A DNA stretch of 64,000 nt from Nocardia sp. BMG111209. GTDB taxonomy: Bacteria > Actinomycetota > Actinomycetes > Mycobacteriales > Mycobacteriaceae. The stretch's first letter is position 1, and every line of letters starts with the position of its first letter. The notes below the pieces were generated by a model that worked only from the letters and a program-made list of their open reading frames with translations, made no database searches and had not been told where the DNA came from. Made by a program: the position numbers and the translations under genes. The stretch lies in contig NZ_KB907307.1 of assembly GCF_000381925.1 (NCBI RefSeq), positions 4,898,001 through 4,962,000 on the forward strand, given 5' to 3'. Shown one piece after another: positions 46,795-56,266 of this stretch.

Positions 46795-49731
46795 TCAGTG
46801 CCGGTGCGGGTCCCCCGGACCGACCTGAGGCGGCGGCAACTTCCTGGCCGGTGCCGCCACATCGAGCACGGACTCGACCGATTCGGCCGAAGCTTGCGCC
46901 TGCTCCGCTGCCTCGTCCGGGGGTTCGGGCGACTCGTCCAACGGCACAACCTGAGCCTCATCCGACCCCAAGGCCGATGCCTGGCCCGACCGCACTGCCT
47001 GCGCTTCATCCGACGCCACAGCCGATACCTGCTCCGACTGCACACCTGACACCGCATCCGGCGGCACAACCGCCGCATCCGGTCGCCCAGCGGCCGCATG
47101 GTCCGACTCCATGCCCGGCGACGCATCCGACGGCACGGCCGATGCCGCATCCGATGGCAGAGCGGACATCTGGTCCGACCGCACGCCCGATCCGTCCGGC
47201 AACCCGGCAGACGCCTGATCCGACGGCATGCCCGACGCGTCGGCCGACGGCAGGCCCGACCCATTGTCCGACGGCAGGCCCGACGCCTGGTCCAACGGCA
47301 TGCTCGACGCGTGGTCCGGCAGCGCACCCGACGACGACTCGCCGGATCGCATGTCCGATGTCTCATCCGACCGCGAAGCCGACGCCTGATCCGGCGGCAA
47401 CCCCGGCACCCCGCCCGACCGTACGTCCAGCGCATCATCCGACCGCGTGGCCGAGGCCTGGCCCGACGTCTCATCTGACAGCGTGCCTGCTGGTTTGCCC
47501 GGCCGCATGCCCGACGTCTCATCCGGCCGCGCGGTCGGCGTCCGATTCGACGGCACAGCCGAAGGTTCATCCGACAGCGCACCTGCCGCTGCGCCCGGCC
47601 GCGCGCCTGACGCCTTATCCGACAGCGCGCCTGACGCCTCGCCCGGCCGCGCGCCTGACGCCTCGCCCGGCCACGTGCCTGACGCCTCGCCCGGCCACAT
47701 GCCTGACGCCTCATCCGACAGCGCGCCTGATGCCTCGCCCGACGGCAGGCCCGACACCTCATCCGGCCGCACGGCCGACGTCTGGTCCGGCCGCACGGCG
47801 GGCGACTCGTCGGACCTCCCGGCAGATGCATCGTCCGAAGGGACAGTCGATAACCCGGGCAGCAGTGCGAACGGCGGCACGGGCGACAACTTGTCCGGCA
47901 TCTTGGCCGACAGCTCCTCCCACGCCGACGGCGGTGCCTCGTCCCACAGCGACAACGGCTGCGGCTGCTCGGCGGCTGCCAGCTCATCGCCCACCGGAGC
48001 CGCCAGGTCTTCCGGCACCACGGCCACCGGCTCCTGGGGCAATAGATGCCCCAACTCCGGCGAGACAAGCAACGACTCCGGCGGCAGGGGAACACGCGCC
48101 GGCGACTCAGGCGCGGATTCCGGCGACACAGCCCCAGGATCCAGCGACACAGGCGCAGATTCCGGCAACGCGAGCGCACGATCCAGCGACACAGGCGCGG
48201 GCTCTGGCGGTGCGGGCGCAGGATCCAGCGACATAGGCGCGGGCTCTGGCGGTGCGGGCGCACGATCCAGCGACACAGGCGCGGACTCAGGCGGTGCGGG
48301 CATGGGCTCCGGCGCGACGGCAGGCGGCCTCGTGAACCGGCTCACCGGTAGTGCCGGTGGCGCCGGATCCGGTGTCGGCTCATCCGGCTCCCGCAGCGCA
48401 TGCCGACCACCACCGCCGGTCCGGATGGTCCCGATCGGCCGGGACTCGCCGGTGGCGCCGTGCCGCGGCCCCTGAGACATCCGCCGGGTCGTCTCGGCTG
48501 GATCTACCCGCCCGAGCGTGGCGCGGTCCAGCATCACCGTGGGATCCGAGACGGCCCCGGCGTGCGCACCGATCTGGGTGCCACCCATGGCAGCCCGCGC
48601 CGGCGTGGGCGTCCGGACCGTGCGCGCATGACTCGATCCGGCGACCGATCCGTGCGCCGACATCGGCATACCGTGCATCGCCGCCATCGCGCCCGGACTC
48701 GAGATCGCCGTGGGCCGGCCCGCGTCGAAGGCGGTGGGCCCGGCCGGGCCGTATCCGCCGGGACCCGCCTGCCCCGGAGCCCCGGTGCCGCGGTCCGGAT
48801 CGGGCCGGTTCACCGGGCCGGTCGGCGCGGTCCCACCGGACGGGGGCACCCCGCCGGACGGCCCGGCGGGCGGGAAAGCATCCGATCGTTCGCTGTCGGT
48901 GACGAGCAGATGCGCCGCCCCCAGCACCAGCGCGTGCATCGGATGATCGGCCACCTGCAACCGGTGCCCGAGATGGTTCTGGAACGCCAGCCGCAGCGCG
49001 TCGTTGAAACACGCATTACCGGACAACAGCACGGTCGAGGTGTCCGCGCCGATCCGCCGGGCCTCGGCCATCACCTCGATCACCACATTGTCGGCGGCGT
49101 GCGCATCCCGGCTCGCCTCCGGCGAGATCGGCACCCCCACCGATTCGGTCGGCTGTTCGTCGTCGCCGTGCACCGCGACGACCAGGCAGCTGCGGCCGTC
49201 GGAGTAGACGCCGGTCGCACCCACCCCCGGCCGGCCGGGCTGCGGCGCCTCGACCAGTCCCAGCGCCCGCATATATCCCGACAGTGCCACCGACTCCGGC
49301 AGCGGCTCGGTCTCCACGTCCAGCAACTCGACCAGGCGGCAGTATTCGGCGACCTTGCCGTCGGGCCAGTCGTCCGGGAACGGCAGTGCGACCACGTCCG
49401 GCTTACCGCGCAGATGTTTGCCGATCGCCGCCAGCGGGTTGTACAGCCGGGCGCGGAACACCAGTTCCGCGGGCCAGGTCGCGCCGGCGATCCGGATCTG
49501 CAGATGTCCCAGGATGTCGCGCACATCGGAGACGGCGATCCCGAGGTCGGGACGCTGAATATCGGTACTCGCCGTATGCAGGCGTCCCGTCGAATCCGCC
49601 AGCAGGTACGCCGGCGGCGTAAAAGTTCCTTCCACCTGGACCGGGCGGATCGGTATACCACCGCCGCCTGCGGCCACGGACACTACATCCCAGCCGAGAT
49701 GTACCGCCCCAACTCGAGCCGTCACAGCCAT
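46795..49731 (-). CDS. actin/Hsp70-like N-terminal protein with long Ser/Asp/Pro repeat tail, T7SS-associated type
   Basis: A 978-residue protein. Residues 1-290 look like the actin/Hsp70-like module of Rv3446c-type T7SS proteins: [17 protein letters not shown] opening, a [14 protein letters not shown] helix and [19 protein letters not shown] near the end. Residues 482-565 are six 14-residue repeats ([14 protein letters not shown] type). Residues about 630-945 are degenerate octapeptides (ASGARPGE, SDEASGxx). There is no signal peptide or obvious membrane helix. It lies immediately upstream of rplM, where Mtb has ESX-4 genes (esxT, esxU, Rv3446c). Function unknown. Confidence 0.75.
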   Translation of the reverse strand: MAVTARVGAVHLGWDVVSVAAGGGGIPIRPVQVEGTFTPPAYLLADSTGRLHTASTDIQRPDLGIAVSDVRDILGHLQIRIAGATWPAELVFRARLYNPLAAIGKHLRGKPDVVALPFPDDWPDGKVAEYCRLVELLDVETEPLPESVALSGYMRALGLVEAPQPGRPGVGATGVYSDGRSCLVVAVHGDDEQPTESVGVPISPEASRDAHAADNVVIEVMAEARRIGADTSTVLLSGNACFNDALRLAFQNHLGHRLQVADHPMHALVLGAAHLLVTDSERSDAFPPAGPSGGVPPSGGTAPTGPVNRPDPDRGTGAPGQAGPGGYGPAGPTAFDAGRPTAISSPGAMAAMHGMPMSAHGSVAGSSHARTVRTPTPARAAMGGTQIGAHAGAVSDPTVMLDRATLGRVDPAETTRRMSQGPRHGATGESRPIGTIRTGGGGRHALREPDEPTPDPAPPALPVSRFTRPPAVAPEPMPAPPESAPVSLDRAPAPPEPAPMSLDPAPAPPEPAPVSLDRALALPESAPVSLDPGAVSPESAPESPARVPLPPESLLVSPELGHLLPQEPVAVVPEDLAAPVGDELAAAEQPQPLSLWDEAPPSAWEELSAKMPDKLSPVPPFALLPGLSTVPSDDASAGRSDESPAVRPDQTSAVRPDEVSGLPSGEASGALSDEASGMWPGEASGTWPGEASGARPGEASGALSDKASGARPGAAAGALSDEPSAVPSNRTPTARPDETSGMRPGKPAGTLSDETSGQASATRSDDALDVRSGGVPGLPPDQASASRSDETSDMRSGESSSGALPDHASSMPLDQASGLPSDNGSGLPSADASGMPSDQASAGLPDGSGVRSDQMSALPSDAASAVPSDASPGMESDHAAAGRPDAAVVPPDAVSGVQSEQVSAVASDEAQAVRSGQASALGSDEAQVVPLDESPEPPDEAAEQAQASAESVESVLDVAAPARKLPPPQVGPGDPHRH
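46897..47844 (-). repeat. degenerate 24-bp repeat array coding octapeptides
   Basis: About 315 codons are built from variants of an eight-residue unit (S-D-E-A-S-G-x-x / P-G-E-A-S-G-x-x). The best-kept copies, at about 47625-47710, differ by few bases. Strong strand and codon periodicity makes the opposite and shifted frames open for long distances. Confidence 0.8.
48037..48288 (-). repeat. six 42-bp repeats coding 14-residue units
   Basis: In-frame copies of E-[SP]-A-P-V-S-L-D-[RP]-A-P-A-P-P. The three copies nearest 48170-48288 are almost identical at the DNA level, which points to recent expansion. Confidence 0.85.
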
Positions 49732-49852
49732 AAGTGTGCCTGCTGCCGCGCGGATGCGCTCGGGGCCGGGAAAAGCACCGGCCGCACGAGGTGATGATCA
49801 TCGGGCATCCGCACAGCGCCACCGTGGCCGGGCTCCGCCGCCGCCGGTCCGC

Positions 49853-52450
49853 TCATGCCGCGGACTTCTTCAGTCGCAGCCGCGACCAGGTCAGCACGGA
49901 CAGCACCGCGGTGATGACCAGCAGCAGACCGATGTCGAGCAGCCAGAACGCCGGTTTGTGCTGCCACAGCGCGTCGGGCTGGGCCGCCGAGAACAATCCG
50001 CGCAGATCGACCGTCGACGCCCCCGCCGCGAAACCCCAGCGGGACGGGAAGAGATAGGACAGCTGCTCCAGCACCACCCGGTCGGTCACCGGGATCATGC
50101 CGCCGGCCATCACCAGCTGGCACATGATCACCACGACCAGCAGCGGCATCACCTGCTCGTTCGACTTGGCCAGCGTGGACAGCAACAGGCCGATCACCAC
50201 ACAGGTCACGGACGTGAACGCCAGATCGATGTAGAGTTCGACGCTGCCCGAGGGGATCAACGCCCCCTTACCCGGCGGCTGCTTGCCGAACAGCACGATG
50301 GCCACCAGCACCGCCGCCTGCAGCAGCGCCGCCACCCCGAACACCACGACCTTCGCCATCAGATACGCCGACGGCAGCAGGCCCACCGCGCGCTCCCGGT
50401 AGAAGATCGGCCGCTCACCCACGAGATCGCGCACGGTCAGGGTGGATCCCATGAAGCAGGCGCCGAGGATCAGCACCACCAGCAGCTGCTGGGTCTCCCC
50501 GCCGCCCGTGCGGATCATCGTGCCGTCCGGCAGCGGCGCCAGCGGTCCGGGTGCGAAACCGTTCTTACCGGGCACCACCAGCGACAACACACCCAGCACG
50601 AACGGCAGCACCACCAGGAAGGCCAGATAGCCGCGGTCGGCCAGGATCAATCGGATCTGTCTTCGCGACAGCGTCGAGAACTGTTTCCAGCCACTGGATT
50701 TCGGTGGCCGGCCGACCTCGCCGCGCGGTGCGGCAGGCGGCGGCGGTGGCACCGCGGACTGCCGGGAGCGATAGATCGCGAAGGCCCGATCCGGATCGGT
50801 GGCGACCCGCGCGAAGATCTCCGCCCAGTCGTTGGTGCCGAGGAAATCCCCGACCGCGCCCGGATGGCCGCAGAACGCCGTCTTACCGCCCGGCGCCAGC
50901 AACAGGACCTGATCGCACATGTCCAGGCAGGCCACCGAGTGGGTGACGACGATCACCGTGCGGCCCGCGTCGGCCAGCTCGCGCAGCATGACCATGACTT
51001 GGCGATCCAGCGCCGGATCCAGACCGGAGGTGGGCTCGTCCAGGATCAGCAGCGACGGGCCGGTGAGCAGCTCCAGCGCCACCGACGCCCGCTTGCGCTG
51101 ACCGCCGGACAGCCGATCCACCCGGGTGTCGGCGTGCTCGGTCAGCGAGAGTTCCTCCAGCACACCGTCGATGACCGCGCGACGGTCCTCCTTGCTGGTG
51201 TCCGGCGGCAGGCGGAGCTCGGCGGCGAAGCCGAGCGCCTGCCGCACGGTGAGCTGCCGATGCAGCACGTCGTCCTGCGGCACCATGCCGATCCGGCTGC
51301 GCATCGCGCCGTATTCGGCGTGCAGATCGCGGCCCTCGAAGGTGACCACGCCCGCCGACGGGTGCACGGCCCCCGCGATCAGCTTCGACAGGGTCGATTT
51401 ACCCGCGCCGGACGGTCCGATCAGCGCGGTGAGGGTGCCCCGCCCGGCCGACATGTTGACGTCGACGAGCAGCTGTTTGTTGCCCTCCACCGTGAATCCG
51501 ATGCCGTGCACGGTCAGGCCCTGTTCCGCGACCGGCTTCTGCCGGTGCTTCAGCGTGCCCTCGGTGACGACGAAGTCGATGTTGCCGATGGTGACGATGT
51601 CGCGTTCCCGCAACGCTGTTCGCGATTCCCGGCGGCCGTTCACAAATGTGCCATTGGCCGAACCGAGATCCTCGATGGTCAGCCCGGCGTCGCCGCGGAT
51701 CAGGCGCGCGTGCCGGCGCGAGGCCAGCGGATCGTTGACCACGATCTGGTTGTCGCTGGTACGGCCGATGGTCAGGCCGCCGGCGGGAATCCGGTCCGCC
51801 CGCGCGACCGGCGCCGTGGAGTTGCGCGTCCGCACCGGCGGCAGATTCGAGGTGTCGGCCTTCGTCGTCATGTTGACGTTCGGGGCCATGCCGGTCGGCA
51901 CGGCGTTCTCCGGGCCCGAGGCGCCGGCGGCCGACGGAACCGGCTGCCGCTGCGGCGGATTCGGGTACCGCGGGGAATCCTGGCGCGGGAGGCGATCGGA
52001 CCGTGGGTCGTACTGCGGCCGCTGCGGCGGCATCGGCCGGGCGGGGGTGGCCGGACCTGGGCCTGCCGAGGGCGCGTAGTGCGGCTGCGGCTGTGAAGGA
52101 GGCCCCGACCGATCCGGTCGCTGCGGCGAGCGGGCCGGCGTCTGGGGCACCAGATGCAGCAACGGCCCGCTGATCGCATCGCCGAGCCGCACCAGCATCG
52201 GCCGGTCCACGGACACGGGCCGGGTCAGCCGCTGCGCGTCCACGAAGACCCCGTTGGTACTGCCGTTGTCCGTGAGGACCCAGGCAGTGCCCTGCCAGAC
52301 GAGCGTGGCGTGCACCCGGGACACCAGCGGACTGTCGACGAACAGCGTCACCTCCGGTGCGCGGCCCAACGTGATCTGCTGACCGCCGTCGAAGGTGCGG
52401 TCCGTTCCCTCATAGCGCACAGTGATCTTCGGCGCCCCCGGTTGTGACAT
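49853..52450 (-). CDS. FHA domain-containing ABC transporter (ATPase plus permease), Rv1747-like
   Basis: An 865-residue protein, the length I recall for Mtb Rv1747. FHA domain 1 is at residues about 8-100 (ITLGRAPEV, SRVHATL, NGSTNGVFV) and FHA domain 2 at about 226-298 (LTIGRTSDNQIVVND, SRRHARL, LGSANGTF), separated by a Pro-rich linker. An ABCG-type ATPase follows: Walker A GPSGAGKST (345-353), LSGGQRKR (447) and DEPTSGLDPALDR. Six hydrophobic segments make up the C-terminal permease. Rv1747 exports lipid/polysaccharide and is controlled by the kinase PknF through FHA binding; the same logic is likely here. ATG 52450. Confidence 0.93.
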   Translation of the reverse strand: MSQPGAPKITVRYEGTDRTFDGGQQITLGRAPEVTLFVDSPLVSRVHATLVWQGTAWVLTDNGSTNGVFVDAQRLTRPVSVDRPMLVRLGDAISGPLLHLVPQTPARSPQRPDRSGPPSQPQPHYAPSAGPGPATPARPMPPQRPQYDPRSDRLPRQDSPRYPNPPQRQPVPSAAGASGPENAVPTGMAPNVNMTTKADTSNLPPVRTRNSTAPVARADRIPAGGLTIGRTSDNQIVVNDPLASRRHARLIRGDAGLTIEDLGSANGTFVNGRRESRTALRERDIVTIGNIDFVVTEGTLKHRQKPVAEQGLTVHGIGFTVEGNKQLLVDVNMSAGRGTLTALIGPSGAGKSTLSKLIAGAVHPSAGVVTFEGRDLHAEYGAMRSRIGMVPQDDVLHRQLTVRQALGFAAELRLPPDTSKEDRRAVIDGVLEELSLTEHADTRVDRLSGGQRKRASVALELLTGPSLLILDEPTSGLDPALDRQVMVMLRELADAGRTVIVVTHSVACLDMCDQVLLLAPGGKTAFCGHPGAVGDFLGTNDWAEIFARVATDPDRAFAIYRSRQSAVPPPPPAAPRGEVGRPPKSSGWKQFSTLSRRQIRLILADRGYLAFLVVLPFVLGVLSLVVPGKNGFAPGPLAPLPDGTMIRTGGGETQQLLVVLILGACFMGSTLTVRDLVGERPIFYRERAVGLLPSAYLMAKVVVFGVAALLQAAVLVAIVLFGKQPPGKGALIPSGSVELYIDLAFTSVTCVVIGLLLSTLAKSNEQVMPLLVVVIMCQLVMAGGMIPVTDRVVLEQLSYLFPSRWGFAAGASTVDLRGLFSAAQPDALWQHKPAFWLLDIGLLLVITAVLSVLTWSRLRLKKSAA

Positions 52451-52786
52451 AGTGTCGAAGCCTATCAGTGGGTGTATATCCGCAGGCCACAAGCGATTTC
52501 GTGATGACCACCGGCCGGTGCCGGCAGTTCCCCGAAATCGCTGGTCGGTGCGAACGTTCCAGTCGAGGTGGAGCCTACTTGCGTTACTTCCGGCTCTCTC
52601 CTAACTCTTCATGATTCCGGCCGCCGAAGTTAACGGTCCAGGGCAAGATCACCCGCCGGCGGTGGATCGGGCCGACGGGCCGAGTGCGGAGTTATGTCGT
52701 AGCCTGATCGCTGGCCCGGTCCGGAGTGGAAACCGATCGCCCCGATCCGCGGCCGTGATCGGTACACGTTCGGCCCCGGGGGATCG
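52451..52786. other. divergent promoter region with nested dyad
   Basis: This gap serves the leftward FHA-ABC gene and the rightward metallopeptidase lipoprotein. Besides the dyad at 52492-52542 there is a T/C-rich, A/T-richer patch near 52570-52640. No gene seen. Confidence 0.5.
52492..52542. promoter_or_regulatory. nested inverted repeat in a divergent promoter
   Basis: AGCGATTTCG (52492-52501) and CGAAATCGCT (52533-52542) are perfect reverse complements, and between them sits the 12-base palindrome CACCGGCCGGTG (52509-52520). The element is 41-50 bases from the start codon of the FHA-ABC gene and can act as operator or leader structure. Confidence 0.6.
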
Positions 52787-54235
52787 ATGAAGGTGGCGAA
52801 ACGCCAGGTGACATCGGCGCTCGCCGGACTGCTCACGGCGGTCGCCGTGCTGTCCGGCTGTACGTCGACGGTGAGCGGCCGCGCGGTTTCGGTCTACGAC
52901 GACCCGTTCCAGGTGGCCGGGCTGCCGACCACCAGTGGGCCCAGCGGCCTCCGGCCGGGGGTGCCGGATACGGATCTGACCGCCGCCGGTGGCGACCACG
53001 GCGATCCGGACCGGCTCGCCCTCGATGCCCTCGACGACATCCAGACCTTCTGGAACAACGAGTTCCACCGCGATTTCGACGGCTCCTTCACACCGCTGAC
53101 CACCTTCCGATCCTGGGACGCGAAGGCCCCGCAGCGCGACGACGAGCAGTTCTGCGGGGAGAGCACCTATCAGGTGGTCAACGCCGCGTATTGCCGCCTG
53201 GACAACACGATCGGCTGGGATCGCGGCGTACTGCTGCCGATGATGAACGACCAGTTCGGCCCGATGGCCGTGGTGATGGTGCTCGCCCACGAATACGGCC
53301 ACGCCGTGCAGAACATGGCGCATCTGGTCACCGGCGGCGATCCGGTACTGGTGAAGGAACAGCAGGCGGACTGTTTCGCCGGGGTGTTCATGCGGCACGT
53401 CGCCGAGGGCGGCGCGAAGCATTTCACGATCAACACCTCCGACGGACTCAACAAGGTATTGGCCGCCACGGTCGCCATCCGCGACGCGAATCCCGGTGAC
53501 CCCGAGGCGGTGCACGGTTCGGCCTTCGAACGGGTCACCGCCGTGCAGATCGGATTCACCGATGGGCCCAAGGGCTGCAAGGCGATCGACATCCGCGAGG
53601 TCAATGCCCGCCGGAAGAACCTGCCGCAGAACTTCGGTGACGACGACACCGGCGAAACCGAGGTCTCCAAGAGCAATCTGGTGGAACTCACCAAGGCGAT
53701 GGCCTCGGTCCTGCCGATCGCGAAGGAACCCACCTACGACTACCACGGCGCCACCCTGCACTGCCTCGACGGCACCGACACCCGACCGGTGACCTACTGC
53801 CCGGCGACCAACACCATCGGTATCGACCTGCCCGCGCTGGCCCGCCGCGGCGCCCCGGACGACGTTGCGCAGGACGGGTTCCCGACCCATGTCGGCGGCG
53901 ACTACAACGCCTACGTCGTCCTGGTCTCGCGATACGCGCTGGCGGTACAGGAGAGTGCGCATCAGCAACTGGCCGGGCCGAAGCCCGCGCTGCGCGCCGC
54001 CTGCCTGTCCGGGGTGATCACCGCGAAACTCGCCGACCCGAAACGCGCTGCCAGCCAAGGTGACATCGCGTTGTCGGTCGGCGACCTGGACAAGGCGGTC
54101 TCGGGCCTGCTCGCCGACGGCCTGGCGGCCAGCGATGTGGACGGCCGGACGGTGCCCAGCGGATTCTCCCGGGTCGACGCCTTCCGCGCCGGTGTGCTGG
54201 GCAGCCGGCAGACCTGCGAATCCCGCTACACCTGA
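52787..54235 (+). CDS. lipoprotein with neutral zinc metallopeptidase domain
   Basis: A 482-residue exported protein. The signal peptide ends in the lipobox LSGC with Cys25. The zinc motif HEYGH is at 168-172 in VVMVLAHEYGHAVQN, and EQQADCFAG (191-199) supplies the third-ligand region, as in the YpfJ/neutral zinc metallopeptidase family. A C-terminal extension of about 200 residues is not part of that family core. It probably cleaves cell-envelope proteins; the substrate is unknown. Start ATG follows a weak GGGGGA site. It is divergent from the FHA-ABC gene and convergent with the FHA/zinc-ribbon gene (10 bases between stops). Confidence 0.88.
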   Translation: MKVAKRQVTSALAGLLTAVAVLSGCTSTVSGRAVSVYDDPFQVAGLPTTSGPSGLRPGVPDTDLTAAGGDHGDPDRLALDALDDIQTFWNNEFHRDFDGSFTPLTTFRSWDAKAPQRDDEQFCGESTYQVVNAAYCRLDNTIGWDRGVLLPMMNDQFGPMAVVMVLAHEYGHAVQNMAHLVTGGDPVLVKEQQADCFAGVFMRHVAEGGAKHFTINTSDGLNKVLAATVAIRDANPGDPEAVHGSAFERVTAVQIGFTDGPKGCKAIDIREVNARRKNLPQNFGDDDTGETEVSKSNLVELTKAMASVLPIAKEPTYDYHGATLHCLDGTDTRPVTYCPATNTIGIDLPALARRGAPDDVAQDGFPTHVGGDYNAYVVLVSRYALAVQESAHQQLAGPKPALRAACLSGVITAKLADPKRAASQGDIALSVGDLDKAVSGLLADGLAASDVDGRTVPSGFSRVDAFRAGVLGSRQTCESRYT

Positions 54236-54245
54236 ACCGGATTCG

Positions 54246-56114
54246 TCAGCCGAACGGCGGCGGTGCGGCCGGCTCGAAGCGAACCATGCGGTTGCCGAGC
54301 AGGATCTCCGCGCCGAACACCAGCGTCAACGGCTGATTCGGTTGCAGCCGAATCCAATCCCGGTAGCCGGGCAGCCGAGCGCGCGTGCCGTTGGTGGAAC
54401 CGCGATCGACGACCGTGACATCCCAGTTGGCGAGCCGGATCTCGGCGTGCGCACGGGACATACCACCCGAGGCGTCCTCGATCTTCCACGGCAGCAACCC
54501 CTGTCGCGCGGGCTCCGAATTCTCCGGATCGCGGCCCAGGACCGCGTCGGCCGCGACCGGGAAGGTCGTGCCGTCGTCGAGTACCAGTACGCCGAGCGGG
54601 GGCCGCAGCACCTCGATCAGATGCTGCGTCTGATCCACCGGCATCCCGCAGACGGTGCAGAAGGCCGCCCGCGGATCGGTGGGATGCGCTCGCGCACAGG
54701 TGAATCCGAGCACCTTGGCGGTCAGCTTGGTGGCCTTGGCCGTTTCCTCGATCCGCCGCTCCAGATTCGGATCCGGCGGCGGCGACGGGTTGGTGCCGCG
54801 CTGGGCCACCGGTCGCGGCGCCGACAGCTCGGTCGGGTCCAGGAAAGGATCGAACGCGGGCCCGGCCTGCGCCGCCGCCTCCGGCAACTGATCGGTCGGC
54901 GGGAAATGGTCGGCCTCGGCGAGCTGCGCCGTCGGCGGCAACTGATCGACCGGTGGCAGTTGACCGGTCGGCGGCAGCTGGTCCGGCGGCCCGGCGGCGA
55001 ACCGGTCGACCGGAGACTGCGGACCGGTGCCGAAATTCCCGCCCGGCCCGAATTGATCGGCGGCAGCGACCGGTTCGGCCTGCCCGAACGAGCCCTCGAC
55101 AGGCTGCTCTCCGGTGCGGAACTGCCCGGCCAGCGGTTGCTGATCCGTGGGAATCTGCCCGACGAGCGGCTGCTGACCGGTCGGGACGTGCTGCCCAGCG
55201 ATGGGCTGCTGACCGGTCGGAACGTATTGTCCGCCTGTCGGCTGCTGCCCCACGAAGGGCTGCTGACCGGTCGGGACATACTGTCCGCCCGCCGACTGCT
55301 GATCGCCTGGCGACTGACCGGTCGGGACATACTGCCCACCCATCGGCGGCTGCCCGCCTGCCGACTGTCCGGTCGAGACATGTTGCCCGCCCATCGGCTG
55401 CTGGCCTACGAGCGGTTGCTGACCGGTCGGAACGTACTGTCCGGCCGACTGCTGCCCGATCGGGGTCGGCTCACCGATCGTCGGCTGCTGACCCGTGACG
55501 GGCCGGGCCGCCGGCGAGAGATGCTCCGCCGACCCGAGTTCGGCGTCCGGCCGGGCTCGATCACGAGCCCGGGAGCGCTCCCGCTCGAACCACACGATCG
55601 CCGCGGAAGCCGCGGCCACACCCTCGACGAGCGAACCGATGCCCTGCGGTGGCAGTTCCGGCAACGGGCCCGGCTGATCGTCGGCGAACAACACCGCGGC
55701 CTGCTGCGGCGACGCCACCACCCGGTCCACGGTGAACGCCGCGTCCACCCCGCGCAGATGATCGATGCCACGGTCACCGGCGAGCAGCGCGGTCACCGCG
55801 CCGTGCAGGAAGATCGCGAGCCCGTCGCCGTCCGCCCGGGACAGGATGCCCAGATTGATCGGCCGTCCGCCGGACAGTTGATCGGCGTCGCGCATGAGCC
55901 ATTGCGTCGCCGCGCGGGCCACCGCACGGCCCGGACCGGCCGCGTCGTGCTCGGCCGCCTCCGAAACCAGTTGGGCCAGCGCCTCCGCCACCCGCATCTC
56001 GGTGGAATCCGCGGTGACCGGGCCGGGCTCGTGCCGGGCCACCAGCACGACCGCACCCGCGACGCGGACCACGACATGCCTGCCCGGAACAACCTCGACC
56101 TGCCGATCCAGCAA
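54246..56114 (-). CDS. FHA domain protein with Gln/Pro repeats and zinc-ribbon-like motif
   Basis: A 622-residue soluble protein. Residues 1-175 form an alpha/beta domain I cannot assign (VVVRVAGAVVLVARHE; GLAIFLHGAVTALL). A disordered region (about 200-460) has repeats such as GGQYVPTGQQPFVGQQP. A C-x10-C-x2-C motif (CARAHPTDPRAAFCTVC) is followed by an FHA domain at about 530-615 (VLGRDPEN, MSRAHAEI, DRGSTNGTRA). FHA domains bind phosphothreonine, so it is probably a target or partner of a Ser/Thr kinase. Start TTG 56114 is taken because GGGAG lies nine bases upstream and no ATG/GTG is in frame before it. Confidence 0.82.
   Translation of the reverse strand: MLDRQVEVVPGRHVVVRVAGAVVLVARHEPGPVTADSTEMRVAEALAQLVSEAAEHDAAGPGRAVARAATQWLMRDADQLSGGRPINLGILSRADGDGLAIFLHGAVTALLAGDRGIDHLRGVDAAFTVDRVVASPQQAAVLFADDQPGPLPELPPQGIGSLVEGVAAASAAIVWFERERSRARDRARPDAELGSAEHLSPAARPVTGQQPTIGEPTPIGQQSAGQYVPTGQQPLVGQQPMGGQHVSTGQSAGGQPPMGGQYVPTGQSPGDQQSAGGQYVPTGQQPFVGQQPTGGQYVPTGQQPIAGQHVPTGQQPLVGQIPTDQQPLAGQFRTGEQPVEGSFGQAEPVAAADQFGPGGNFGTGPQSPVDRFAAGPPDQLPPTGQLPPVDQLPPTAQLAEADHFPPTDQLPEAAAQAGPAFDPFLDPTELSAPRPVAQRGTNPSPPPDPNLERRIEETAKATKLTAKVLGFTCARAHPTDPRAAFCTVCGMPVDQTQHLIEVLRPPLGVLVLDDGTTFPVAADAVLGRDPENSEPARQGLLPWKIEDASGGMSRAHAEIRLANWDVTVVDRGSTNGTRARLPGYRDWIRLQPNQPLTLVFGAEILLGNRMVRFEPAAPPPFG
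55190..55510 (-). repeat. in-frame Gly/Gln/Pro repeats in the FHA protein
   Basis: Irregular copies of P-T-G-Q-Q-P-x-[VA]-G-Q-Q-[PH] with interspersed G-G-Q-Y-V-P units; about ten copies of varying length. They code for a flexible linker between the N-terminal domain and the zinc-ribbon/FHA part. Confidence 0.75.
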
Positions 56115-56266
56115 TCGAATCAGCTCCCGCAGCGGGCGCGTGCCGTCCTCATCATAGGAACCAGGTTAGGGCATCGGGGTGTGGCCGGATTTCGAGTGGT
56201 CGCCGTCGGCGCCCGCGCTCGGGTAAATTTCTACAGCAGGAAAACAGCAGGAACGGGGGCGGTTCC

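Noticed and set aside
46626..48263. A 546-codon upstream extension of rplM
   Set aside because: Arg/Cys-rich low-complexity shadow of the 46795-49731 repeat gene; L13 homology begins exactly at GTG 46625 with its own ribosome site.
46897..48288. Repeat arrays that could suggest a CRISPR locus
   Set aside because: Units are 24 and 42 bp, in frame, code for protein and have no unique spacers or cas genes nearby.
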